From: Candidatus Wolframiiraptor sp.
GTDB lineage: Archaea; Thermoproteota; Nitrososphaeria_A; Caldarchaeales; Wolframiiraptoraceae
Length of the DNA stretch: 11,137 nt
Assembly: GCA_003660635.1 (NCBI GenBank)
Contig: QMUP01000013.1
Location: forward strand, 1-11,137
Direction of reading: 5' to 3'
Shown: one piece after another, positions 1 through 5,607 of the stretch
Position numbering within the stretch: position 1 is the first letter of the stretch
Layout: each line of letters opens with the position of its first letter
Made by a program: the position numbers and the translations under genes
Notes under the pieces: generated by a model
The model's input: the letters and a program-made list of their open reading frames with translations, nothing else
Told to the model about the DNA's origin: nothing
Database searches by the model: none

Positions 1-2
1 CA

Positions 3-638
3 ATCACGAAAACCACAACGGAGACAAAGGAAGTCACGAAGACCGTGACCTCGACGGCCACGGCTCAAGGCGGCTATAGATGCCTGATAGCGACGGCGGC
101 GTTCGGCTCGGAGCTAGCTCCACAGGTTCAGGCCTTGAGAGAGTTCAGAGATGGATTCGTGATGAAGACTTTCGCGGGCAGAAACTTCATGACAGCGTTC
201 AACGCGTTCTACTATTCTTGGAGCCCGTACGTAGCCGGAGCCGAGCGCCAGAACCCAGCCCTAAGAAGCATCGTAAGAGCGTCAATCTACCCGCTTCTAT
301 CGATCTTGGAGCTCTCGAGGCAGGCGGCCGAGCCGTTCTCCGAAACGCCTGAGCTGGCGGCCCTGATATCGGGCTTGACAGCAAGCCCCCTCATAGGCTT
401 GATCTACCTAGCCCCGCCGATTCTAGCCGTATGGATTATCCTGAGGCTGAAGGGTAGGAGGGTGGCTCTAAGGCTGGAGCATCCGGCCACGGCCCTTGCT
501 CTGGGACTAATCCTCTTCGCCGTAGCCGAAGCGTTCAAGTCCCCCATCCTAATGATGATCTCATCCTCGATGATAGTCCTATCGAGCATGGCCTTAGCCG
601 CGATAGCCCCAACGAGGATACTCCGAGCTAAAAGGTGA
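3..638 (+). CDS. C-terminal part of a membrane protein with Thr-rich linker and CFI-box region (5' truncated)
   Basis: The frame is open to the window edge, so the start lies upstream; 211 residues are visible, ending in TGA. The visible part opens with a Thr/Lys/Glu-rich stretch (residues 2-20, half of them Thr), which looks like an extracellular linker or glycosylated stalk. Next comes a conserved block starting at Cys27, CLIATAAFGSELAP, followed by LREFRD, a Gly-Arg/Phe segment and YYSWSPYVA at about 70-78. This matches the C-terminal CFI-box region of many archaeal secreted proteins. About three hydrophobic helices follow (roughly 129-149, 162-178, 181-202), ending in a short basic tail. 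The layout suggests a surface protein held in the membrane by its C-terminus. What the missing N-terminal domain does, and what the CFI-box does, cannot be read from here. Family recognition is from the motif pattern only. Confidence 0.75.
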   Translation: MTKTTTETKEVTKTVTSTATAQGGYRCLIATAAFGSELAPQVQALREFRDGFVMKTFAGRNFMTAFNAFYYSWSPYVAGAERQNPALRSIVRASIYPLLSILELSRQAAEPFSETPELAALISGLTASPLIGLIYLAPPILAVWIILRLKGRRVALRLEHPATALALGLILFAVAEAFKSPILMMISSSMIVLSSMALAAIAPTRILRAKR

Positions 639-690
639 GCCAAAGCACCCAATACCAATTTTTATGAGACACGGCGATTCGCGAGCCAAT

Positions 691-701
691 AACGTATATG
701 T
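691..701 (+). promoter_or_regulatory. Candidate TATA box for lysS
   Basis: The A/T stretch around CGTATATGTA is centred near 697. Archaeal transcription usually starts about 26 bp downstream, here near 723, which would give a very short leader before the TTG at 731. A second A/T-rich candidate (AATTTTTATG, 656-665) lies further upstream and would give a leader of about 45 nt. The choice between them is inferred from spacing only. Confidence 0.4.
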
Positions 702-730
702 AGTCTCGCGGACGTCAGAGTCTCGTAGGA

Positions 731-2320
731 TTGTCGTCGAGGGAGATTATCGGTCATGGGACTTGGCTGGATAAGGTGGCGTATGAGCTCGTCCAGCGCG
801 AGAAGAGGCTCGGCAGGAGCTTGAAGCTCATCAGGACCGAGAGCGGGCTCGGCGCATCTGGGATACCTCATGTTGGAAGCATGGCGGATGCTGTCAGAGC
901 CTATGGGGTTACGCTCGCTCTTAGGGAGCTTGGATACAGGTCTGAGAGCATAGCCTTCACCGACGATATGGATGGTCTGAGAAAGGTTCCGGCGGGAATG
1001 CCGAAATGGCTTGAAGAATACCTATTGAAACCCGTCTCCTCGATCCCCGATCCCTATGGATGCCATAACTCCTTCTCCGAACACATGAGCGGCATGCTGA
1101 AAGATGCACTAGAAGAAGCCGGGATAAAATGTAAGTATATGTCGGGGAGGGAAACTTATGCGTCGGGAATCTTAGCCGACCAGATTCACGTGATCCTCCT
1201 TAACGCGCAGAAGATCGGGGAAGCGATTGAGGAGATCACCGGCCAAGATAAATTCAAGAAAGTGCTCCCCTACTTCGCCGTCTGCAAACAATGCGGCAGA
1301 ATCTACACGACTCAAGCCTATGAATATGATCCTAAGCGAAGGATCGTGAAGTACAGGTGTGGTGGAGCGGAGGTTGGTGGAAGATATTTCAGCGGATGCG
1401 GTTATGAGGGAGAGGCGGATATAACGAGGGATGATGGGAAATTAGCTTGGAAGACGGAATTCGCGGCGAGATGGGCAGCACTTGACATAAGGTTTGAGGC
1501 ATATGGGAAGGATATTGCGGACTCCGTTAAGGTGAACGACTGGGTTGCGAAGAACATCCTCGGATTCGAACCACCCCTACACGTCAGATACGAGATGTTC
1601 CTAGATGCCTCGGGCAGGAAAATTTCGAAATCCATTGGAAACGTCTTCACCCCCCAGCTATGGTATAGATATGGAACCCCCGAGAGCCTCCTACTCCTCT
1701 TGTTTAAACGCGTGACGGGAACGCGGATCCTAACCCTCCAGACAATACCCAAGCTCATGGATGAACTCGATTACCTAGAGGACATCTATTTCGGCAGGAT
1801 AAACATTCCGAGCAAATTCGAGAGAGAGAAGCTGAAGGGGTTATACTTCTATAGCCATTTATTGAATCCCCCGAAAAAGCCGTCTCCCCATATACCTTAT
1901 TCGCTGATCGTGGAACTCGCGATGGCCGCGCCAGAGGATAAGAGATTCGAATTCGTCGTGAGCAGACTGAGGAAATATGGATACGAAGTCGATGAGAGAG
2001 CTAAGAGGAAGATCAAACTCGCGATAAACTATGCTGTAGACCTGGGATCCGTTGAGAGGGAGGCTATAGAGTTAACAGAAGAAGAAAAGAAGGCCATAAC
2101 ATATCTCATCGAGAAAATTAAATCCTCTAAAGAAGCTGAAGAGATTCAAGGAAGCATCTTCGACGCCGCTAGGAAGAACGGCATACCACCAAGGGACTTC
2201 TTCAAAACTCTCTACAAGATCTTCTTGGGGAGGGATAGGGGGCCCAGGCTCGGGCCATATATCTGGGATCTCGGAAAAGAGAGAGCGATACAGATCTTAG
2301 AGCAGGCGGTTCGGCGATAA
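731..2320 (+). CDS. lysS: Lysyl-tRNA synthetase, class I
   Basis: This enzyme charges tRNA(Lys) with lysine using ATP in the cytoplasm. It is the class I type found in most archaea, unrelated to the class II enzyme of most bacteria and eukaryotes. The Rossmann-fold signatures are clear: HVGS at residues 47-50 (HIGH motif) and KISKS at 297-301 (KMSKS loop). A YGKD segment at 258-261 matches the GKD substrate-binding region of the family. A four-Cys zinc site (C185, C188, C210, C223) sits in the connecting region. The C-terminal ~200 residues are helical, as expected for the anticodon-binding part. The length of 529 residues is normal. The start is TTG at 731, because the frame is closed by TAG at 701-703 and has no ATG or GTG before the conserved N-terminus. 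It ends in TAA and is followed by an independent-looking promoter for ssb. Confidence 0.95.
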   Translation: MSSREIIGHGTWLDKVAYELVQREKRLGRSLKLIRTESGLGASGIPHVGSMADAVRAYGVTLALRELGYRSESIAFTDDMDGLRKVPAGMPKWLEEYLLKPVSSIPDPYGCHNSFSEHMSGMLKDALEEAGIKCKYMSGRETYASGILADQIHVILLNAQKIGEAIEEITGQDKFKKVLPYFAVCKQCGRIYTTQAYEYDPKRRIVKYRCGGAEVGGRYFSGCGYEGEADITRDDGKLAWKTEFAARWAALDIRFEAYGKDIADSVKVNDWVAKNILGFEPPLHVRYEMFLDASGRKISKSIGNVFTPQLWYRYGTPESLLLLLFKRVTGTRILTLQTIPKLMDELDYLEDIYFGRINIPSKFEREKLKGLYFYSHLLNPPKKPSPHIPYSLIVELAMAAPEDKRFEFVVSRLRKYGYEVDERAKRKIKLAINYAVDLGSVEREAIELTEEEKKAITYLIEKIKSSKEAEEIQGSIFDAARKNGIPPRDFFKTLYKIFLGRDRGPRLGPYIWDLGKERAIQILEQAVRR

Positions 2321-2328
2321 GTCAAAAT

Positions 2329-2340
2329 ACTTATATAATA
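2329..2340 (+). promoter_or_regulatory. TATA box for ssb
   Basis: ACTTATATAATA is a strong archaeal TATA match 45 bp before the ssb start codon. The expected transcription start is near 2361. That leaves a ~20 nt leader carrying the ribosome-binding site. Confidence 0.6.
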
Positions 2341-2355
2341 ACTGACTCTCAGTTA
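2339..2355. promoter_or_regulatory. Palindrome between TATA box and ssb start; possible operator
   Basis: TAACTGA, then CTC, then TCAGTTA form a perfect inverted repeat with 7 bp arms and a 3 bp centre. It abuts the TATA box and precedes the expected start site, a common place for an archaeal repressor site. A minor role as a hairpin in the lysS 3' end is also possible. The binding protein is unknown. Confidence 0.4.
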
Positions 2356-2363
2356 CTCGTCAA

Positions 2364-2370
2364 AAAGGAG
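2364..2370 (+). promoter_or_regulatory. Shine-Dalgarno site for ssb
   Basis: AAAGGAG ends 10 nt before the ATG at 2381. An earlier ATG at 2376 is out of frame and meets TGA after two codons, so 2381 is the start that yields the conserved protein. Most other genes in this window lack such a site. Confidence 0.5.
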
Positions 2371-2380
2371 TCGTAATGGA

Positions 2381-2791
2381 ATGAGTGAGTTAGTTAAGAT
2401 AAATGAGTTAACCCCCCGTTCGAGAAACGTAAATCTCGTTGCAAAGGTTGTGAGCAAAGCTCCGGAGAGAGTTGTTTCATCCCAATATGACCAGAAAGAG
2501 CATAGATTGAGCGAGATACTGATAGCCGATGAGACAGGCGCGATCAACCTCGTCCTCTGGGATGAGAAAATAGATTTGGTCGAAGAAGGCACCACCATAA
2601 AGATCACGAACGGCTTCATAAAGCTGTTTAGAGGAAAGATGCAGTTAAACCTTGGTAGATATGGAGCAATAGAGCAGGCCGAGGAGGAAATCGGAGAAGT
2701 GAACCTCGAAAACAACCTCTCCGAGGTCCCTCAACCTCTTGGAGGATTTGGGGGCAGAAGGCCTAGGAGAAGATTCAGACCTAGAACGTAA
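2381..2791 (+). CDS. ssb: Single-stranded DNA-binding protein, archaeal OB-fold type
   Basis: A 136-residue protein with one OB fold (about residues 5-105), resembling the short SSB of Sulfolobus and relatives. These coat single-stranded DNA during replication, recombination and repair. Features seen are the N-terminal VKINELTPRSRNVNL segment, the core SEILIADETGAINLVLWDEK, and TIKITNGFIKLFRGKMQLNLG with its aromatic and Lys/Arg residues for DNA contact. The last ~20 residues are disordered and Gly/Arg-rich (GGFGGRRPRRRFRPRT). In Sulfolobus SSB a similar RG-rich stretch is followed by an acidic tip used for partner contacts; here the protein ends on the basic stretch. It has its own TATA box, palindrome and ribosome-binding site. 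The next gene, for a coiled-coil zinc-ribbon protein, begins about 60 bp later and may be functionally linked. Confidence 0.88.
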   Translation: MSELVKINELTPRSRNVNLVAKVVSKAPERVVSSQYDQKEHRLSEILIADETGAINLVLWDEKIDLVEEGTTIKITNGFIKLFRGKMQLNLGRYGAIEQAEEEIGEVNLENNLSEVPQPLGGFGGRRPRRRFRPRT

Positions 2792-2845
2792 AAATAGGAT
2801 GTAGGTACTACGGTGAGAAGCGGGGAGGCGAATCCCGAGAAAAAT

Positions 2846-2856
2846 CACTTATATAT
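2846..2856 (+). promoter_or_regulatory. TATA-like box overlapping the ATG of the coiled-coil gene
   Basis: CACTTATATAT is a good archaeal TATA match but overlaps the ATG at 2855. If used, transcription would begin near 2877. Translation would then have to start at an in-frame TTG at 2876 or 2888, giving a protein 7 or 11 residues shorter. The overlap may also be chance in an A/T-rich stretch. Confidence 0.35.
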
Positions 2857-4444
2857 GGAGTTCCGAAAAATATTTTTGAGTTCGATTTTGGACGACGAAT
2901 TCCGGATTGTAGTCGTCGAGACGCCGAAAGTCGAAGTGGACATCCCGAGAGACAAACTTCTCTCCTTCATCAAGCTCGCAGAGGAACTGGGATGGGAGAA
3001 ATCCAAGCTCAAACGCTATGTAAACGCGGCGCTGAGACTGAGGAAACTCGAACGTGAAGCCGGTAAAAGCTACATCTCGCTCCTAAGAGATTATAATAGA
3101 TTATCAAGTGAGGAAGTTAAACTCAGATACACTATCGAGCAACTAATGGAAAAGAGGAAAAGAATTGAAGACGATCTAAACTTATATCTTGAACAGTATA
3201 AGCTCACCCTCGAATTAGTCAGAAAAATAGCGAAGCTCGCCGACGCCTTGAGGGAGAGAGGCCTCAGTTTAGATGACTTAGAGAAGGCGATGAATGTCAT
3301 AGAATCCTTCAAGAACATGAACTATAATCCCCAAGAAATCTTAGCCGCCCTTCAAGAGCAAAGAGATCTAAAATCCCAAATCAACAACCTTAAGAACGAG
3401 TTAGAAAATGTCAAGCGAGAAATCGAACAACTTCACCGAGAGAAGCAGAAAATTTTAGGAGAAATTGAAGAAGTTCACGGAATCTCGGGGGAACTGGAAG
3501 AACTGAAGAAATTTAAGTCCAGACTCGAGGAAGAAGTTCAGGAAACAGAGAGACGTGTTAATGAAACTAAAGCTAAGCTTGAGGAGGTAAACGCTGAACT
3601 CGAACAACGCCTAGGCCAGAAGACCACCCTAGAAGAGCTGGAGGAGTTAATAGGAAAACTCCGATCCGATGTCGAGAGGCTCAAATTCGAAAAGGAGCGA
3701 CTTAACGAAGAACTCTCAGAACTATTAGGGGTCCGGGGAGAGATCGAGGAAATCAGGAAAAGGATCGAGGAGGAAAGGAAAAAGCTGGAAGAACTCGAGA
3801 AAGATGTTTCGAGTAGGGAGACTTATCTCGAAATACTGGAAGGAGAATTATCAGCGGCATATACGATGCTGAAGTTGTTCACGGACCCGCAGGGAGTCGA
3901 AGCCGAGGACTTAGAAACCTTGGTAGACCAACTTCAGAAGATACTCAAGATAAAACGCGGGGAACTATCGGCGTTAAAACCCTTAGAACCCCATCTAGTC
4001 AACCGCGTGCGGGAGAGCATAATCTCCCTCATACTCCCATATGTTAGGAACGAATTCGTCCCGAAGAAAGTCTTTGATCAATTGGAGAAGGAGGTTAAAA
4101 GGCTCAGCGAGAAGAAAGCGGCCTTAGAAGAAGAATTATCATCGCTAAGACGGGCACTCGAGGCGAGAAAAGAAGAGGCTCCGAAACCAACTGTTAAGGA
4201 GTCTTACATAGAGGCGTTCACGGCGGATGGAAAGCCCGTCGAGCTGAAAAACTTGGATAAGGGTAGAAGGGTAAGAATCATATGTCCCTCCTGTAAGAAC
4301 TCCGCCATAACTAACATTCCTCCGAAAGATGAACTGGAAGAACTAGCCTCAAATAATTGTAAACTCGTTTTCACATGCGGTAAATGTGGGAAATCTTTTG
4401 ACATCCCAATCGAAATATTGTTAAAGAAATGGAGGGCTGAATGA
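2855..4444 (+). CDS. Long coiled-coil protein with C-terminal zinc ribbon, function unknown
   Basis: A 529-residue protein counted from the ATG at 2855. Residues ~12-60 form a short conserved-looking head (DEFRIVVVETPKVEVDIPRD) and a small helical segment. About 60-340 is a long heptad-rich coiled coil dense in Leu/Glu/Lys/Arg. A helical break follows (~340-405, LFTDPQGVEAEDLETLVDQL), then a second coiled coil (~405-440). A zinc ribbon near the end has C477/C480 and C508/C511. No Walker A or ABC signature is present, so this is not an SMC or Rad50 ATPase, though its shape resembles their arms. GTG at 2813 is an alternative start adding 14 residues of unconvincing sequence; TTG at 2876 or 2888 is possible if the TATA box at 2846 is used. 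It lies just after ssb and its stop is 4 bp before the next gene, so it may act with them on DNA. That role is an inference. Confidence 0.8.
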   Translation: MEFRKIFLSSILDDEFRIVVVETPKVEVDIPRDKLLSFIKLAEELGWEKSKLKRYVNAALRLRKLEREAGKSYISLLRDYNRLSSEEVKLRYTIEQLMEKRKRIEDDLNLYLEQYKLTLELVRKIAKLADALRERGLSLDDLEKAMNVIESFKNMNYNPQEILAALQEQRDLKSQINNLKNELENVKREIEQLHREKQKILGEIEEVHGISGELEELKKFKSRLEEEVQETERRVNETKAKLEEVNAELEQRLGQKTTLEELEELIGKLRSDVERLKFEKERLNEELSELLGVRGEIEEIRKRIEEERKKLEELEKDVSSRETYLEILEGELSAAYTMLKLFTDPQGVEAEDLETLVDQLQKILKIKRGELSALKPLEPHLVNRVRESIISLILPYVRNEFVPKKVFDQLEKEVKRLSEKKAALEEELSSLRRALEARKEEAPKPTVKESYIEAFTADGKPVELKNLDKGRRVRIICPSCKNSAITNIPPKDELEELASNNCKLVFTCGKCGKSFDIPIEILLKKWRAE

Positions 4445-4448
4445 CGAA

Positions 4449-4850
4449 TTGGCGGAGCGGCGGTCGATAAATCCGATCATTAAGATGTTGGCATGGAAGG
4501 TTAGAAAACTAAAGATAGAGGATATTCAAAACGTTCTCGCAGCCATAGCCTCCATCCAGAATCAACCTTTCACATTAACCGATGTGATAAATTTGCTTCC
4601 CGATGAGATAAAGGCGAATAGAAACAGGCGTAGGAGAATCGGAAACCTACTTCAAGGGCTCGTCGCCTTAGGATATCTCTCTAAACCCAGTGAGCGAAAA
4701 TGGCTCAAAAATGCGCCCACATTCAGCCACTTCTTGACCCAGCATCTACTCGAACTCTCCTCTATCGAGAAGATTCCCCCTCGTCCCCCGAGCCCCGAGA
4801 AGATAATCTCCCGCCGACAAAAGTTGGAGAAGAAGCCCTCCTCAAGATGA
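4449..4850 (+). CDS. Small basic winged-helix-like protein, probable DNA binding
   Basis: A 133-residue protein starting at TTG 4449, four bases after the previous stop, so it is almost certainly co-transcribed with the coiled-coil gene. An internal ATG at 4485 (residue 13) is an alternative. Residues ~20-75 look like a winged helix-turn-helix: helix KIEDIQNVLAAIA, then FTLTDVINLLPDEI, then an Arg-rich recognition-like helix (NRNRRRRIGNLLQGLVALG) and a wing (YLSKPSERKWL). The last ~30 residues are Pro/Lys/Arg-rich and probably disordered. I do not recognise a named family. Its last 89 bases overlap the 3' end of the convergent hjc gene. The basic character and the ssb and hjc neighbours favour a role in DNA binding or regulation. 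That is an inference. Confidence 0.7.
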   Translation: MAERRSINPIIKMLAWKVRKLKIEDIQNVLAAIASIQNQPFTLTDVINLLPDEIKANRNRRRRIGNLLQGLVALGYLSKPSERKWLKNAPTFSHFLTQHLLELSSIEKIPPRPPSPEKIISRRQKLEKKPSSR

Positions 4851-5244
4851 TTGAGCCTTCCCAATCCATTGGGATCTCGACGAACCGCCACTCCTTCCTC
4901 AGAAATCTAGCCGCGAGTATGGGCTTCGGCCTGATCTCCGCACCGCAGTGGGGGCACCGCACAACGAAGAATCTGCAAAAATCTAACAGCCGCTTGACTT
5001 GGGAGCTATTCAAAGCCACGTAGGATTTATTACTGGACTTAACCTCGATCGCCAAGAGCTCCCCCTCGTCAACGGCGATGATATCTGGTTTTGGAAGCTT
5101 GCCTGCTCCACTTCCAGGTGTCCTAACGGCATAGGTTCCAGGCTTATCCTTAACGGCGAATTTCCTTATCAGATAGTACTCTCCTTCATATCCCATTCTC
5201 GCCTTATATCTTGGAGATGAGGGATTTCTCGGCCTCTTCGGCAT
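4762..5244 (-). CDS. hjc: Holliday junction resolvase Hjc
   Basis: A homodimeric archaeal endonuclease that cuts four-way DNA junctions during recombination. The PD-(D/E)xK nuclease core is visible: E22 in the first helix (GYEGEYYLIRKF), the RTPGSGAGK loop, D54 (KPDIIAV), and E67-x-K69 (AIEVKSS). The D-to-E spacing of 13 matches Pyrococcus Hjc. The later strands (PILAARFLRKEWRFVEIP, ~108-125) also match. Between helix and strand there is an extra segment with CPHCG (C97, C100) that the Pyrococcus protein lacks. At 160 residues it is longer than the usual 120-140. The last ~24 residues are a low-complexity Ser/Gly tail encoded inside the overlap with the winged-helix gene. The start is ATG at 5244, with a TATA box placed for a leaderless transcript. 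It is the only complete-looking gene in the window that ends in TAG. Confidence 0.9.
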   Translation of the reverse strand: MPKRPRNPSSPRYKARMGYEGEYYLIRKFAVKDKPGTYAVRTPGSGAGKLPKPDIIAVDEGELLAIEVKSSNKSYVALNSSQVKRLLDFCRFFVVRCPHCGAEIRPKPILAARFLRKEWRFVEIPMDWEGSIILRRASSPTFVGGRLSSRGSGDEGESSR

Positions 5245-5256
5245 AACTATTCTAAG

Positions 5257-5273
5257 TTTCCGGAAAATATATT
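5257..5273 (-). promoter_or_regulatory. hjc promoter: TATA box with adjoining palindrome
   Basis: On the - strand AATATATTTT (5273-5264) is centred about 25 bp before the hjc ATG, so transcription should begin at or next to the start codon (leaderless). A perfect 10 bp palindrome, TTTCCGGAAA (5257-5266), overlaps the downstream edge of the box and could be a regulator site. The palindrome is short enough to be chance. Confidence 0.5.
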
Positions 5274-5317
5274 GATGGTCGTCGAAAAGAAGGGAGTGTA
5301 AGGCGTAGAGACTTCTA

Positions 5318-5337
5318 GGATAATCCGTAGGTTATCC
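5318..5337. repeat. Small inverted repeat over the end of the AOR frame
   Basis: GGATAA and TTATCC form 6 bp arms around an 8 bp loop, spanning the TAA stop of the AOR frame. ATCCGTA also occurs twice here (5323-5329 and 5334-5340). On the - strand a T-rich stretch (TTCTTTTC) follows about 30 bp further, which could help end transcription. The evidence is weak. Confidence 0.3.
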
Positions 5338-5565
5338 GTATAGTTTCTCGGCGACGTCCTCTAATCGGAGGGAGATAAGCTTCTCCTTCGTCGGCTTCCC
5401 CGACTCATCCCATCCACGAAGCTGGTAGTATGTCTTCAAGAGGTTTATGAAGTTCTCGTGGTCGAGTTTTATCCCCTTCGTCGATCCTTCTGGGATCGGG
5501 TCCTCAAAGTCCCTGGCGGGGAGCATGTCGTCCTTTACGCTGATCCCCTTCCTGAGCACCGCCAT
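5332..5565 (-). CDS. C-terminal part of aldehyde:ferredoxin oxidoreductase, after an in-frame TAG
   Basis: These 77 residues are the missing end of the AOR encoded upstream. The pattern VLRKGISVKDDMLPARDFED, then a Pro/Gly stretch, then LLKTYYQLRGWDESGKPTKE is the standard AOR C-terminus. Between the TAG at 5605-5607 and the ATG at 5565 the same frame encodes LACSERVWNVTRA, which fits the family's GERIWNL-type segment, so the frame is unbroken apart from the stop. The ATG at 5565 could be a separate start (GAGGG lies just before it), but this piece is not a stand-alone domain and carries no cofactor ligands. It would work only as part of a read-through product or as a chain that joins the larger one. 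It ends in TAA. Confidence 0.75.
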   Translation of the reverse strand: MAVLRKGISVKDDMLPARDFEDPIPEGSTKGIKLDHENFINLLKTYYQLRGWDESGKPTKEKLISLRLEDVAEKLYG

Positions 5566-5604
5566 GGCCCTCGTAACGTTCCAAACCCTCTCAGAGCAGG
5601 CGAG

Positions 5605-5607
5605 CTA
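5605..5607 (-). other. In-frame TAG inside the AOR gene
   Basis: The - strand reads GAG GAT TAG CTC GCC TGC TCT GAG AGG across the interruption. There is no insertion or deletion. Aligned with typical AORs (W-E-L-T-L-E-E-L-L-x-x-G-E-R), the TAG falls on the first of two consecutive hydrophobic positions, normally Leu, so a single TTG-to-TAG change would explain it. Decoding of UAG as pyrrolysine or another residue would also restore the enzyme. Confidence 0.85.

Noticed and set aside
2855..4444. SMC or Rad50 homologue
   Set aside because: The coiled coil is long, but there is no Walker A, Walker B or ABC signature, and the centre is not a hinge or a zinc hook; the Cys pairs are at the C-terminus.
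4700..5220. + strand reading frames across the hjc region (4700-5023 and 4999-5220)
   Set aside because: They are shadows of hjc, whose catalytic residues and promoter on the - strand are clear.
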